Origin: Aurelia coerulea
Lineage: Eukaryota > Cnidaria > Scyphozoa > Semaeostomeae > Ulmaridae
Reading direction: 5' to 3'
NCBI GenBank assembly: GCA_039566865.1
Contig: CM076959.1
Location: forward strand, 2,277,501 to 2,341,500
DNA length: 64,000 nt
Shown here: piece by piece, positions 31,629-42,360 of the stretch
How the letters are laid out: every line of letters starts with the position of its first letter
Numbering within the stretch: position 1 is the stretch's first letter
Notes under the pieces: model-generated
Seen by the model: the letters and a program-made list of their open reading frames with translations, nothing else
Databases searched by the model: none
Told to the model about the DNA's origin: nothing
Made by a program: the position numbers and the translations under genes

Positions 31629-34259
31629 CTATTTACAACATAGTTTACAGCTGCAGTTTGCCCCCTTCCATGTTTTTATTTTCCTTTTGAAAGCTGCCAC
31701 TTTTTCACATGTTTTAATATCGTCACTTAGTGCATTCCAAAGGATGCTGCCTCTGAAGGTTACAGAGTGTAGTCCAAAAGTGTGTGTTTTTATTTGAGGC
31801 AATTTTACCAAATTTTTGATCCTAAGGTTATATTCCACTTGCTTAGTACTGAAAAAATCCCAAAGGTATGATGGATTCAACGAATTCAGAGTTTTGAATA
31901 CTTCTAACATCAGTTTTTGGAGATTTTTGACGTGGATTGTTGTATCTGCCTCTCTCCTTAGACACATATCAAACGATGCATCATAATCCTTATGGAGCAC
32001 CCTTAGTGCACGTTTATGTGTTCTATTAATCTCTTTGTTTGCAGCTTTAGAAGAGAACATCCAAATCAAAGGGCAATAATTGAAATTTGCCAACACCGTT
32101 GTATTACATAAGAGTTTAGCTTGTGTATCATCAAGATAGTTCCGAAGTCTTGAGAATGCACTCACTTTTTTGTTTATTTTACCGCACAATTCAGTAATAT
32201 GCTTGTCAAAATTCAGCTTAGAATCAATCGTTACTCCTAAGAGTTTTACTTGTTGGCATTGATTGATGATCTGATCATCAATACTAAGACACATTTGCTG
32301 ATCACTCTTTAGCCCTAGGAACATAAGCTGGAATTTTTCAGGGTTTGCTACCATCCCGTTTTCGGTAAACCACTGTAAAATCGAGCTCAGATCATTTTCC
32401 AAGTTGTTTATCACTTCATCAAGGGTCCTACTCCTTGCGTAGATTGTATTGTCATCTGCAAAGTTGCAGATTTCTGATTCCAAGTCAATTAGGAACAGGT
32501 CATTGATAAAAATGTTGAACAGCATCGGTCCAAGGACCGATCCTTGCGGTATTCCTATCTTGATTTTTCCAAGGGAACTGTAGGAGGAGCCCACTTTAAC
32601 TCTTTGGCTACGGCCTGTCAAATAGCTATACATGAATTTGAGGCTATTTCTGTCGAATCCATATGCCTCCAACTTGGCTATCAACAAATCATGCAGGATA
32701 CAGTCATAGGCCTTGGAAAGATCCATTAATACGGTACCAACAATCCCCGAGGCATCGAGGCATTTTCGCCATGATTCGATTACTCTAAGTAGTGCATCTT
32801 GCGTACTATAACCTTTTCTGAATGCAGATAAGAGACTTGTCAATTTATTCTCGAGAAAGAGATTTATTTGCAACCCAATCAACCTTTCAAAGATTTTAGA
32901 TATTGGAGGTAGTACACTTATTGGTCTATAATTTGATCTATCTGTTTGTACTCCTCTCTTATAGCCCGCAGAAACATCGGCTACCTTGAGATCGTTAGGA
33001 AAGCTGCAGTTATTTATTGCTGCATTAACGCAGTCTGTTAAGTACGGGACCAAAATGTCTTTGCTATTTTGTAGTATTTTCACTGGTATGTTTCCGCTGT
33101 TAGATTTACTGGGATCGATTGCATCTATTTGATCCATCACGTTCCAGGGGAAGACATGTGAAAATTTAAACTTATCTGTTTGTGGTGTAGAGGCTTTAAT
33201 TGCCTTGATGCCTGGGTGATTCTTGTACTTTTCTATGGCATTAGTTACCATTTTATCTAGGTCATTTGTATGATTATTGTCAGGGTTATCGTCAGGAGCA
33301 CTCAGTCCTAATGAGTCGGTGATATTTAAGAAATATGTATTGAAACTTTCCGCAATTTCCGTGTCATCAGTAATGATTTTGTCATTTTCAATGAGAACTA
33401 TTTTGTCACTCATTGGATTTACATTTGAAAACATTGGTTTAACCATTTTCCAAAATTTCCTGTCATTATCAATCGATTTTGGTGAGATACTTTTATAAAA
33501 ATCTCGTTTGGCTTTTTTGTTCATTTTCACAATCAAATTTCTTTGTTTCTTATATCGACTAACGTCCTCCTCCTTCTTAGTTTTGTTGGCTAATTTTTTC
33601 AAATTTGTGCGCAACATTATTTCCTTGCGTAGTTCCTTGTTCATATGTTGTTTATCATTGCCTCTCACAATTTTTGTTTTCGTTGGTGCATGTTGGTCGA
33701 GTGTCTCAATAATGACCTTATTTAATTCGCTGTATTCTACAGGAGCATTTTTACGCAGATTTGAATCCAGTTCAATATGAAACTGCTCTTCGGAGAAATT
33801 CTTATATTGTCGATACCTGATCTTTTTGGGGGGTACTTTGGTGTAAGTGGATTTTAACATAGTGTAGATCAAATGGTGATGATCACTGTACCCAGTTTCG
33901 AATGAACGACTCTTCAGGAATGAGTGCTTCTTATTTGTAAGTATGAGGTCAATACAACGACCATTTTCAGTCTTATAACACGTTGGACTGTGTATTAAAT
34001 TATAAAGACTATAATCCTCAATAAGAGGAGTTATTTTCGGATCCTTAGGTTCCATGTTAAAATCGCCTAGTATGACAATATTTTCACACGATTTTAAATA
34101 AATGTCAATTAATTTGGATATCTCACTAGTGCATAATACTGGATCTTTGATGTTTATGTAGCCAATTATGATGTTTTTTGCGTGTTTTAGTCGAAGTACT
34201 TTCATCTCTTGGAAACAATCATATTCAATACTGCGGTTTTCAGTATTATTTTCTGGCAA
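31629..34259 (-). CDS. LINE ORF2: endonuclease remnant and reverse transcriptase
   Basis: About 876 residues. Residues 55-135 contain the C-terminal half of an APE-type endonuclease (NIVILGDFNMEP; GYSDHHHLI with the catalytic Asp-His). The N-terminal half with the Asn and Glu ligands is not visible, which suggests an internal deletion near the ORF1/ORF2 junction. Reverse transcriptase motifs follow in order: YRPISVLPPISKIFERLI, MDLSKAYDCILHDLL, GIPQGSVLGPMLFNIFINDL, FADD (the catalytic YADD variant), and LGVTIDSKLNFDKHI. The tail is Cys-rich (CSCKLCCK), as in the CR1/L2 group. It would copy its own RNA at a nicked target. The RT has no internal stop, so this copy is young, but the endonuclease loss should make it inactive. 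Confidence 0.85.
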   Translation of the reverse strand: MPENNTENRSIEYDCFQEMKVLRLKHAKNIIIGYINIKDPVLCTSEISKLIDIYLKSCENIVILGDFNMEPKDPKITPLIEDYSLYNLIHSPTCYKTENGRCIDLILTNKKHSFLKSRSFETGYSDHHHLIYTMLKSTYTKVPPKKIRYRQYKNFSEEQFHIELDSNLRKNAPVEYSELNKVIIETLDQHAPTKTKIVRGNDKQHMNKELRKEIMLRTNLKKLANKTKKEEDVSRYKKQRNLIVKMNKKAKRDFYKSISPKSIDNDRKFWKMVKPMFSNVNPMSDKIVLIENDKIITDDTEIAESFNTYFLNITDSLGLSAPDDNPDNNHTNDLDKMVTNAIEKYKNHPGIKAIKASTPQTDKFKFSHVFPWNVMDQIDAIDPSKSNSGNIPVKILQNSKDILVPYLTDCVNAAINNCSFPNDLKVADVSAGYKRGVQTDRSNYRPISVLPPISKIFERLIGLQINLFLENKLTSLLSAFRKGYSTQDALLRVIESWRKCLDASGIVGTVLMDLSKAYDCILHDLLIAKLEAYGFDRNSLKFMYSYLTGRSQRVKVGSSYSSLGKIKIGIPQGSVLGPMLFNIFINDLFLIDLESEICNFADDNTIYARSRTLDEVINNLENDLSSILQWFTENGMVANPEKFQLMFLGLKSDQQMCLSIDDQIINQCQQVKLLGVTIDSKLNFDKHITELCGKINKKVSAFSRLRNYLDDTQAKLLCNTTVLANFNYCPLIWMFSSKAANKEINRTHKRALRVLHKDYDASFDMCLRREADTTIHVKNLQKLMLEVFKTLNSLNPSYLWDFFSTKQVEYNLRIKNLVKLPQIKTHTFGLHSVTFRGSILWNALSDDIKTCEKVAAFKRKIKTWKGANCSCKLCCK

Positions 34260-34400
34260 GTTTTGGAATTCAGTATCAAAAACGTTCCCTTCTCGTGCTG
34301 GTACAGGCGTATTTACGTATGAATTGTTGTTACTGCCACTACCCCTAACTAATTTATTTTCATCAGTAAGATCTCTCTCTGGAATAGGGTTACAGCTGGT

Positions 34401-35711
34401 TCAGTCAGATTCAATTAGATTAATAAAGTTCTTTGCTAAAAGTGCGTTACCTTTTTTGTTCAGATGAAGCATGCTGAATCCGAGACATGATGCGTCTATG
34501 TTCGAGTTGTCCATCCATCCAATACTTAGTTCTTTCGCAAGGTTTTTCATCTTGAGGTTTAACTTGTGAAGTTTCTGCTCTATTCCCGGATTGTTCTTTA
34601 CATCTTTCCGGATAGTCAGCGATGATAGTACTATCTTTGTCGTTGGTGACTCGTGCTTTGACTCCTCCACAAGGTCTCGAATCATTTCTTGTGTATCTAC
34701 ATTCTTTGTGAGGTCGTTTGTCCCTGCATGGATGACTACACAGTCTGGTTTCCCACGAATAACAGGTCTGATGTGATCCTTAATGTCTTGCATGCTAGCG
34801 CCAGGATGTGCTCTCACTTTTACATTATGTTTACGTTTTAGGCCAAATTCGCTAATTCCATTCAGAATTGAGTCGCCGATAATAGTGATCTTTTTTCTTG
34901 TGCTCTTTTTATCTTCAGATTCGTTGTTGTTTGTTGCCCTGCTTTTTTCCCTCTCAGGGGTATTCGCTTCTCTTTCACTTGGGACCCTTCTATCTTCAGC
35001 ACTTTTTCCTTTTCTTTCTTTGGACTCACTCTCCTGTTCTTTGGTCTTTTCTGCTATTCTCATGGGGCATTTGTTGTTGCCATGGTCTGACGTAGCGAGG
35101 GCTTGGGGGCTGCCTTGATTAGGCCTTTGATTTTCCAAAAGTTTTACAATGATAATTTGTTTCTGCTCAAGTTGTCTTTCAAGTGAGAAAATTCTTTCCT
35201 CCAAGCTTCTTATCAGGGCCTTAGCATAATGTCCCTCGCTCTCGTTGGGTTTCTTTGGCTCCTGGCGGGTGTTTTTTTCCACTTCTTTCATTGTGGATAT
35301 TTCGGATGCAACGAATCTCTTAAAATCTTGAAAATCAGTAACGAGAGCATCTAAGGCATTACTGTCTGTGGTAGCTCCTGTTACTTTTTTATCCTTTAGA
35401 TTCGCTGCATCTTGTATGGTAACAGCCTTTTTATCAGCCTTTCTGTAGGAGATTTTGCCGTTGTTGGGGACTTCTGTGATGACATTGCCTTTCTTCGCGG
35501 CGTTAATGGCCGCCAGCGTGTCCTCTCGATCCCATCCATGTTCATTTGAGCATATTTCGAAAATATTTTCAAAATATTGCCCTTGCTGTCCTACTTTCTG
35601 CTTCTTAATCATCTCCAGTGCTTTCAATATGATCTGTATCTTGTTTTCTTGATCCATGGCTGAATTTTTTCTACTTTGAAATTTTTCCTTTTGCGAGCTC
35701 TGCAACAACAC
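34401..35711 (-). CDS. LINE ORF1 with C-terminal SGNH/GDSL esterase domain
   Basis: A 436-residue ORF. The start chosen is the first in-frame codon upstream of the conserved region; an internal Met at MDQENKIQIILKALEMIK (about residue 19) is an equally good start. Residues 20-95 are a small helical domain, 100-190 coiled coil, 200-265 a charged Lys/Glu/Arg/Asn linker. From about 270 comes an SGNH hydrolase: ITIIGDSILNGI (nucleophile Ser), a Gly block (AHPGAS), VIHAGTNDLT, and LHLNKKGNALL (catalytic His). Esterase-type ORF1 proteins are known from CR1 and L2 LINEs and bind RNA or membranes. It ends at a TGA that is the only stop between it and ORF2 in the same frame. Confidence 0.8.
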   Translation of the reverse strand: MLLQSSQKEKFQSRKNSAMDQENKIQIILKALEMIKKQKVGQQGQYFENIFEICSNEHGWDREDTLAAINAAKKGNVITEVPNNGKISYRKADKKAVTIQDAANLKDKKVTGATTDSNALDALVTDFQDFKRFVASEISTMKEVEKNTRQEPKKPNESEGHYAKALIRSLEERIFSLERQLEQKQIIIVKLLENQRPNQGSPQALATSDHGNNKCPMRIAEKTKEQESESKERKGKSAEDRRVPSEREANTPEREKSRATNNNESEDKKSTRKKITIIGDSILNGISEFGLKRKHNVKVRAHPGASMQDIKDHIRPVIRGKPDCVVIHAGTNDLTKNVDTQEMIRDLVEESKHESPTTKIVLSSLTIRKDVKNNPGIEQKLHKLNLKMKNLAKELSIGWMDNSNIDASCLGFSMLHLNKKGNALLAKNFINLIESD

Positions 35712-35730
35712 GTCTACTCACACCTCTCAC

Positions 35731-36592
35731 TACTCACACCTCAGTTGTATGCTAAAAGTGAAATTCTGTTTCTGCAAATTACAAAACCACTACTAATTAA
35801 TCTATGAAAATAAAAATGTCTATGGCAACCAATCAACTTCTGTTTGCAAATTTCTGAAATATTACATATCAAGGAATCTGAAAATGCAAAGCTCATCAAT
35901 TGCTGTCATGTGGTTCAATATAGATGCTAGATCAAAAATTGGGCATTTTCACTAAAAATCTGAAAATTTTTAAGAGTTTCCATACAAAGTTACAGTCCAA
36001 TTTTGAAAGCTTCCTTGGCAAAAAGTCATCAAATAGATGCCTTTTAAGCTCATCTTTGCAGTTAAAGCATTTGGAGGCAAAAGAGAGATAAACATCATGA
36101 GGTAAGACTTGAAACAAAGCTTTGTTTTAGTTAGAAATATTAACCGCAAGAAATTGACAAATGGCAAAATGATGAAAGAAAAACTATTGGGTGCATGGCA
36201 GTGTGAGTAATATTTCCCAAGGCAAATAAGCATAAATGTTTTATAGTTGTACTAGGAGACATGAAATTTCATTTTATCATCCATTTCCTTGAGTTGGAAT
36301 TAGTCCCTTTCTTGTTGTTGCTGGGTGGGGACCTAAACAGGAAGACACTAAAATCCTAGCCTGTTCTGAACTTATAATTAGTAAGAAATTCAATATGAGT
36401 TGTGTCATTAATCAAGGGCTGTTTAATAATGGCTGTCTCCCAGTCTTCAAACCTGTTAGTGGGATACTAAAAAATTTCCTGTGGGAGGTTAATAAATTAT
36501 CCTTGTTGATAGATCCATATTTATACAGGAAATTAAAACCCTCCTATTCTATTCAGTTGATCTTGAGACAATCTCTGAGGAATTTCACAGGA
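35731..36592. other. Spacer between two LINEs
   Basis: AT-rich sequence without a recognisable gene. ORFs at 35932-36233 (minus) are hydrophobic and frame-overlapping, probably chance. It presumably holds the LINE promoter and the pre-insertion target. Confidence 0.4.
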
Positions 36593-36857
36593 ACTTCTAA
36601 GATATGACAAGATCCCCGATGCTGAAAATTTCATAGACACAATGTTTTCAAATTTCTTGCAGCCGTTAATCTTACAGCCCACAAGGTATACCAGTAATAA
36701 CAAACCATCACTCATCGACAATATCTTTATCAATTCAATTGACATTGTTGCCACAAGTGGAAACCTCATTCCTAAAATTACTGATCATATGCCAAACTTC
36801 TTAATCCTTGAAAAGAAATTAAAAAAAAGAAACAAAGACACAAATATTCAAACGTGA
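36593..36857 (+). pseudogene. Endonuclease C-terminal remnant of the plus-strand LINE
   Basis: FIDTMFSNFLQPLILQPTRY and SLIDNIFINS then ITDHMPNFLILEKK are the last endonuclease motifs (SLIDNIF, SDH-like TDH). The frame is lost at an A-run near 36820-36830. The next frame continues FKRDFRNFDESKYLNDIKNL into the RT ORF. Confidence 0.65.
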
Positions 36858-39009
36858 CTTTAGAAACTTCGATGAATCAAAGTACCTAAACGATATAAAA
36901 AATCTTGACTTTCCTTCGATTACCAACGAAGGACAGAACCTGGATAGTTGTTTTACAGCTTTTCAAAATAGCATTACCAATATTATGGAGAAGCATGCAC
37001 CTGTCAAAGCTTTATCAAAAAAGCAAAGAAAACAGCAGAGAAAGCCTTGGATAACAAACGGAATTTTGAAATCAATCTCGATCAAAAACAAATTGTACAA
37101 AAAATTCTTAAAATCTAAAGATATCTTTTGGTACCAACGATATAAATATTACAGAGACACGATAAATCATCTAATAAGAAGAAGTAAACGAAATCATTAT
37201 AGGTCCTATTTTGAAACCTTCAAAAACAATTCAAAAAAGATATGGAAAGGTATCAATGAGCTAATTAATAAATCAAACAGCAAATCTTCTAAAAACATCC
37301 ATCTAAAAGTCAATGGAAATACTGTAACTGATCAAAAGAAAGTTGCAGATCGTTTCAATCAATATTTCACTGGGATTGCCCAATCTCTAGTTAACAAACT
37401 AGGCAAGACTAAATCAAAGTTCACTGATTATCTAAAAGAGCCTAATGCAAATAGCATCTTTATTAACCCTGTGAACGCATCCGAAGTCTTTGATCAACTA
37501 GCTGGTCTCGATGAATCGAAGACAGCAGACTCGTACAATATTCCTGTAAGATTAATAAAACTGATTAAGAATTTCATTACTGAACCGCTTACGTATTTAA
37601 TTAATATTTCATTTAGTTCTGGTTATTATCCAAAGTTACTCAAATATGGTAAAGTAATTCCAGTCTTCAAAGCAAACTCTCAAGACCAAGTCAATAATTA
37701 TCGTCCTATATCCCTTCTACCCATTTTAAACAAAATTTGTGAAAAACTGATGTACGCACGCCTGATAAGTTTTATTCAAAAGAACAAAATTTTGTATCCA
37801 CATCAGTTTGGATTCCAAAAAAATAAATCTACTTCCCTCGCCATTCTAGATATTTGCAATAAACTCGTTGAATCAATAGAAAACAAAAATTTCTCCTGTT
37901 GCATATTCCTTGACTTTGCAAAAGCTTTTGATACGGTCGACCATGAAATCTTGATTAGCAAACTTCAGTATTATGGTATCAGAGGGATTGCTTTAGACTG
38001 GTTTCGTTCTTATCTACAGGACAGAACGCAACGTGTTTATGTAGGTGGCCAACTTTCTGATTCTCTCAGTATAAACTATGGAGTACCACAAGGAAGTGTG
38101 TTAGGTCCGTTACTATTCCTGCTTTATATTAATGACATCCCCCAAGCATCAAAGGTCCTTGGTTTCCATTTGTTTGCTGATGATACCAGCATTTTCTTCT
38201 CCCATCCAAATCTCAGTGTTATAGAAGATACAGTAAATGCAGAGCTTGGAAAAATTTCAGACTGGCTTATTGCAAACAAACTCACTCTAAATACCAATAA
38301 GTCAAATTTTTTGTTAGTTCATCCTAAACAACGAAAACCGTCGCGCAAACTGAGCCTTTCCATAAACAACGAACCCTTATTAGAAACAGATCATGCAAAA
38401 TACTTAGGAGTCCTAATCGACAATAACCTCTCATGGAAATGCCACATCCAACAAATTAATATGAAAGTTGCCAAGAGTCTTGGCATTATGGCAAAAATGA
38501 GACATTTTATACCAGAAAATACTTTGGTAAATATCTACAACGCCTTCATTTCACCCCATATCAACTATGGTATAACTAACTGGGGAGGAGCCTACTCTAA
38601 GCATCAGGACCCTGTGCGAAGAAAACTAAAAAAAGCAGTGAGACTCATGGGATTCAAAAAACAAAACACACCTAGTGCACCTCTTTTCAAATCATATGGC
38701 CTACTAAAACTAGACGACTGTTACAAGCTAGAGTGTGCGAAGTTCATGTACGATGTATCAGCAGGAAATGTAGAAGAACATTTCCAAAAGCTTTTCCAAT
38801 TCGTTAACTCCCGGCACAATATTCAAACAAGACAAGCAACTGCAGGCCACTTATCTCAGCCCCTAGTCAGAACAAACTACAAACAAAATTTCATTACAAA
38901 TTACGGAGTGAAGGTATGGAATGAAACTCCGAGAGAAATACGAGTCTCTAAGAGTAAGAAACTTTTTACAAAAAGCTACAAAACATGGCTACTAGATAGC
39001 TACAATTAA
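36844..39009 (+). CDS. LINE reverse transcriptase ORF
   Basis: Open from about 36844; the first Met is at 36985 (MEKHAPVKALSKK). RT motifs: YRPISLLPILNKICEKLMYA, FQKNKSTSLAIL, FLDFAKAFDTVDHEIL, YGVPQGSVLGPLLFLLYIND, FADDTSIFF, then KYLGVLIDNNLSWKCHIQQI. A C-terminal domain (WGGAYSKHQDPVRRKLKKAV) ends KTWLLDSYN with a TAA. No internal stop is present, so the insertion looks recent. A single-base change in the preceding A-run separates it from the endonuclease remnant. Confidence 0.85.
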   Translation: MFKRDFRNFDESKYLNDIKNLDFPSITNEGQNLDSCFTAFQNSITNIMEKHAPVKALSKKQRKQQRKPWITNGILKSISIKNKLYKKFLKSKDIFWYQRYKYYRDTINHLIRRSKRNHYRSYFETFKNNSKKIWKGINELINKSNSKSSKNIHLKVNGNTVTDQKKVADRFNQYFTGIAQSLVNKLGKTKSKFTDYLKEPNANSIFINPVNASEVFDQLAGLDESKTADSYNIPVRLIKLIKNFITEPLTYLINISFSSGYYPKLLKYGKVIPVFKANSQDQVNNYRPISLLPILNKICEKLMYARLISFIQKNKILYPHQFGFQKNKSTSLAILDICNKLVESIENKNFSCCIFLDFAKAFDTVDHEILISKLQYYGIRGIALDWFRSYLQDRTQRVYVGGQLSDSLSINYGVPQGSVLGPLLFLLYINDIPQASKVLGFHLFADDTSIFFSHPNLSVIEDTVNAELGKISDWLIANKLTLNTNKSNFLLVHPKQRKPSRKLSLSINNEPLLETDHAKYLGVLIDNNLSWKCHIQQINMKVAKSLGIMAKMRHFIPENTLVNIYNAFISPHINYGITNWGGAYSKHQDPVRRKLKKAVRLMGFKKQNTPSAPLFKSYGLLKLDDCYKLECAKFMYDVSAGNVEEHFQKLFQFVNSRHNIQTRQATAGHLSQPLVRTNYKQNFITNYGVKVWNETPREIRVSKSKKLFTKSYKTWLLDSYN

Positions 39010-39557
39010 AAATCGATTTCTCCCATCAATCTTCCATACGAAACATCCGAATTCAACTAAACTCCACTCAACCGTGATTATAGAAACTAAACGGTTTTAT
39101 TCTATTTTTGTTTCTCTTTTTTTTCCTTTCCTTTTTCCTTAGATTTTTTTCGTTAGTGTTAGTATTAAAAAAAATGTATTCGTATTAATTTCAATATCGC
39201 TGAATCTTAGCTTGACAGAGGCAACGGGCACCTAGCCCGAAAGCTCATTAGAGTTCTTTCTAGGTGTCCTAGGCTACACATCTATTATTAAATCGGTAGA
39301 AAGTAGTATTAAAAGTTTGTATTTTAAATTGCGCATGTTTTTCAGCTACCGTAGATATGTTGCTTGTTAATAAATAGCTTGAATTATTGATGAAATGAAA
39401 AATGAATGAAATGAAACTCTTCATTAGATGACTTTCCTGTAATTCCAGACTTGAATATCCACAGAGACGTTGACATACTCCAGTTGTTTCAGTTCAGTCA
39501 GTTGTTCAAAGATGTTATGATCGTTCTTACATTTAAATTTTTATCTCTCGACAAGAA
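39010..39557. other. LINE 3' untranslated region and short spacer
   Basis: Holds T-rich sequence near 39115-39150, the ATGAA tail to about 39416, then about 140 nt before the next coding segment. Confidence 0.5.
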
Positions 39558-41035
39558 ATGGATAAATGTGACTTGGGCGTTTATTTGGAGGAAGATTGCC
39601 ACAAAACTCATTTTGTTCGCAAGGCTGGCATTAAAGTTTTATCTGAATTTGAAGAAGATTATCAGAACCTGTTATTGTGGAGAGCAGGATTGAAAGATTC
39701 ACATGAAGCGAAAACGATTTGTTTTCATCATGAGGCTAAATATGGGTCTACCTTTACAAGCCGGTTCAGCAACTGTTGTAACATTTTCAAGGTGCACAAA
39801 AAGTTACCGAAGGGTGGCCATAAGATATCACTCGAACTAGCCAGGGAACTGGTCAATCATGGCATTGAATCCGTGCCTGGTTTGCAATTATGCAGAAGGT
39901 GTTTTGCCAAGGCAAAAGAAATGTCATCTGAGCCTGAAGAGGTTCCCTGTATGGAGGTTGATAGAGATTCTGGGGAGGATGTGGAAGAATTGGAAAGTTC
40001 ATTCTCAAAAGAGAAAGATAGAACTGCTCTGAATGAAAGTATTGAGTGAATTGGTGCTTCCCCTATCAAAACTCATAGCATGCCAAAGCATAGACACATA
40101 TCTTACGCTAATGAGAAAATAAACAGGACTGTTGGAAAGTTGAGAGAAACTTTTGCCAGTGCTATTGGTGTTGAAGTTGGTGACTTCTCATCAAAACAGG
40201 AACCAGATTATGCATCAAAAGAGTTTGAAAAGAAGGCGATTGATCTCGATAAGTTAACCGAAGCAATGAGGGAAAAATTGCCAAATTCTGATTACAGACA
40301 CAAGATTCAATTGTTAACGCTTACACCTGAATCATGGAGCATCAAATATGCATCTAATTATTTTCAGGTCTCGGAGTATCTCATAAGAAGGGCCAGGGAA
40401 CTAAAACGGCAGCAAGGTATCAATGCCTTGCCAGAGCAAAAAACAGGAAAGATATTGCCAGAAGATACCCTAGCACAAGTTAGGTCTTTTTTCGAGGATG
40501 ACGAGTACTCTCGCTTGTTGCCTGTCAAAAAAGATGTCGTTAGCATTGGGAAAAATGTTCATAAGCAAAAGTTTTGTTCTTTGCGGCCCAAATGGTGCAT
40601 AACTGCTGGTGCCAGCGGGGTCCATTCAGTTTGCGTGTGCTCTATCCACCAGAATTCTATTCTTCTGGTAGATGCTGCAAATATCGGTAAAACCTACAAG
40701 GACATGATGGATATGATTGTTTGTTCTCGTGACAATAACCACTGCATGATTCATTGATGCAAAGATTGTCCGGGAACCACTCCTCTTCGTACTTTTCTTG
40801 CAGAGGCTCTCAGTCACTTGGAAGAAAATATTTCTTTCTTGCAATGGCAGAGCACTGACTGCTCTGAACTGATCAATCAGAGTCTATGCAGCGAAGAGTT
40901 TATTGATCTGCTTATCAACAGCGTAGATAAGCTCACATCTCATTCATACATAGCTAAATGCCAAGCCAGTTACTTGACAAGTAGGAAAGAAAATCTTTGC
41001 GAAAATTCTGTAATTGTTGCTTCTTTAAAACGCAA
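39558..41035 (+). pseudogene. Transposon-associated ORF with two in-frame TGA codons
   Basis: One frame runs from 39558 to about 41035, broken only by TGA at 40047-40049 and TGA at 40755-40757. Before the first stop: CHKTHFVRKAGIKVLSEFEE, then FHHEAKYGSTFTSRFSNCC, PGLQLCRRCFAKAKEM (Cys/His pairs, ARL14-effector-like). After it: HKIQLLTLTPESWSIKYASN, FEDDEYSRLLPVKKDVVSIG, LRPKWCITAGASGVHSVCVC and CMIH. After the second: CKDCPGTTPLRTFLAEAL, FLQWQSTDCSELI, LTSHSYIAKCQASYL. The order matches a large uncharacterised family I recall from cnidarians and arthropods. The downstream part expected after ENSVIVA is absent. Both stops could be CGA-to-TGA decay. Confidence 0.6.
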
Positions 41036-41419
41036 ATTCTCCAAAAATGGGGCGTTTTCCAAAAATATAAAGGGCCTGGCCCTGGACCCCCATTTTTGCT
41101 CACAACTTTCACATCAAGTTTCAGGCCACCCCCCCCCCCCCCCTCCTCCAACGGGCCAGATGTATTCCCCACATTTACCAACCTCTAATCACAGTCTGCC
41201 TGATGTGAAAATTCCATGAAGTACCAAATAAATTGAGAAATAATGCAAAATAAAACCAATGTTAATTATCATTCCAAAAATGTCTCAAAGATTTGTAAAT
41301 GCAAACAATAATTTTATGAAGGGGAATATTGATATAGTTACACAGAAAATTGTTAGAAAATAAAATTTTGACGGCCTAGGAAAGCCATATCCCACAATGC
41401 TTTGCTACATTGGCCCATA

Positions 41420-41876
41420 AAGCTTTGCAATTATACCTTGTGGAAAAGGTCTCGTTGAGGTTGCACGCCATGCGAGCAAAGTCGGGGAAGTGGTGTTCAA
41501 GCAGGAGCCTGTAAATATGTCCAGAAAAAAGGCTAATTGGGAGGCATTCAAGGAGAAGAATTCACAGAAACGAAGACAAAAGACCGAGAAAGATGCAGTA
41601 GATTTCATTACTGTTCAAATTCTGTCGGCCAAAGTTGAAGGAAAATGCCAAAAGTATCCCAGGAGTGGGCCCTTGGCGACTGTACCCTACAAGCACGAGC
41701 ACCTGGACCTTGAAAGCATCAAAGAGGCATTTCAATGTTCCCCCCAGGTATGGGATGCGACGTTCTTGCCGGAGAGAGGGGCCCGTCATACCCACACAAT
41801 GTTTATGGATGCGTACAATATGGTATATCAAGAAAAAGTCCCCGTTACTTTTTTTGTTTATGATTTAGAAATTTGA
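41420..41876 (+). CDS. Candidate exon, C-terminal part of a repeat protein
   Basis: Open from about 41420: CGKGLVEVARHASKVGEVVF, then NMSRKKANWEAFKEKNSQK and KYPRSGPLATVPYKHEHLDL, ending FFVYDLEI with a TGA at 41874-41876. The YPRxGPxxxVPxxxxxLxLxxIxxA pattern is familiar from uncharacterised cnidarian and sponge proteins. I cannot give a function. It probably belongs with the gene at 39558-41035, from which it is separated by a C-rich repeat at 41040-41160 and a short gap. Confidence 0.45.
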
Positions 41877-42360
41877 TGACGCCACATCCTCAGATGAGCT
41901 GAAATATAAGATATACTGTAATTTCGAATAATATTCAAAATTTCTGAAAAGCCCAACAGTAGACTTATAGATAGGTAGCTAAAGTTTCTTTAAAGCCATT
42001 CAGTTCTAAGAAATAGGTCAGAATTTTACAACAACCTATTTATGCCGATTTAAAGATTTGAAAACTAAGCTGTAATGATACATATATGCCAAATTTTAGG
42101 CAAAGTTCTCTTTCAAATACAAATATGCATTTGCTGCTTCTTCAAGTGTTACTTCATGTACATTAGGGATTACTACTTCACATCTTGCTCTCAATTCAGG
42201 CTCCAAGTAATCATTAGTTCCCTCTAATACATCAGACAATTCTGCACCTTTCAATAGACCATTCCCATGATTACGTCATCACCAGTGCGGCGCGCAATGC
42301 ATCCTGGCACTTGTAGTTAAACACCTGGCCGAGTTAGTGTCTTTTGTATAGGAAGTGTAT
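41877..42360. other. Stretch without a gene
   Basis: AT-rich, only short frames. On the minus strand around 42150-42260 a weak frame exists but no domain. Confidence 0.35.

Larger units (their letters stand above)
31497..35730 (-). mobile_element. CR1/L2-like LINE, nearly full length
   Basis: ORF1 (34401-35711) and ORF2 (31629-34259) lie in the same frame on the minus strand. After ORF2 comes a 3' end with A-rich ATGAAAAAAAAAATGAAG near 31497-31525. The element abuts the 5' region of the ORF A/ORF B retroelement. Exact ends and target duplication were not resolved. The many ORFs on the plus strand across it are shadows. Confidence 0.8.
36593..39416 (+). mobile_element. 5'-truncated LINE with intact reverse transcriptase
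   Basis: It starts abruptly within the endonuclease (LLRYDKIPDAENF at 36593). It ends at a 3' tail of ATGAAATGAAAAATGAATGA type near 39388-39416. That tail and the RT arrangement fit the CR1/L2/Jockey-like group. It is convergent with neither neighbour and opposite in strand to the LINE at 31497-35730. Confidence 0.8.

Noticed and set aside
34783..35118. Plus-strand ORFs across the LINE ORF1
   Set aside because: They are antisense shadows of the SGNH ORF1; low-complexity Ser/Phe/Leu composition.
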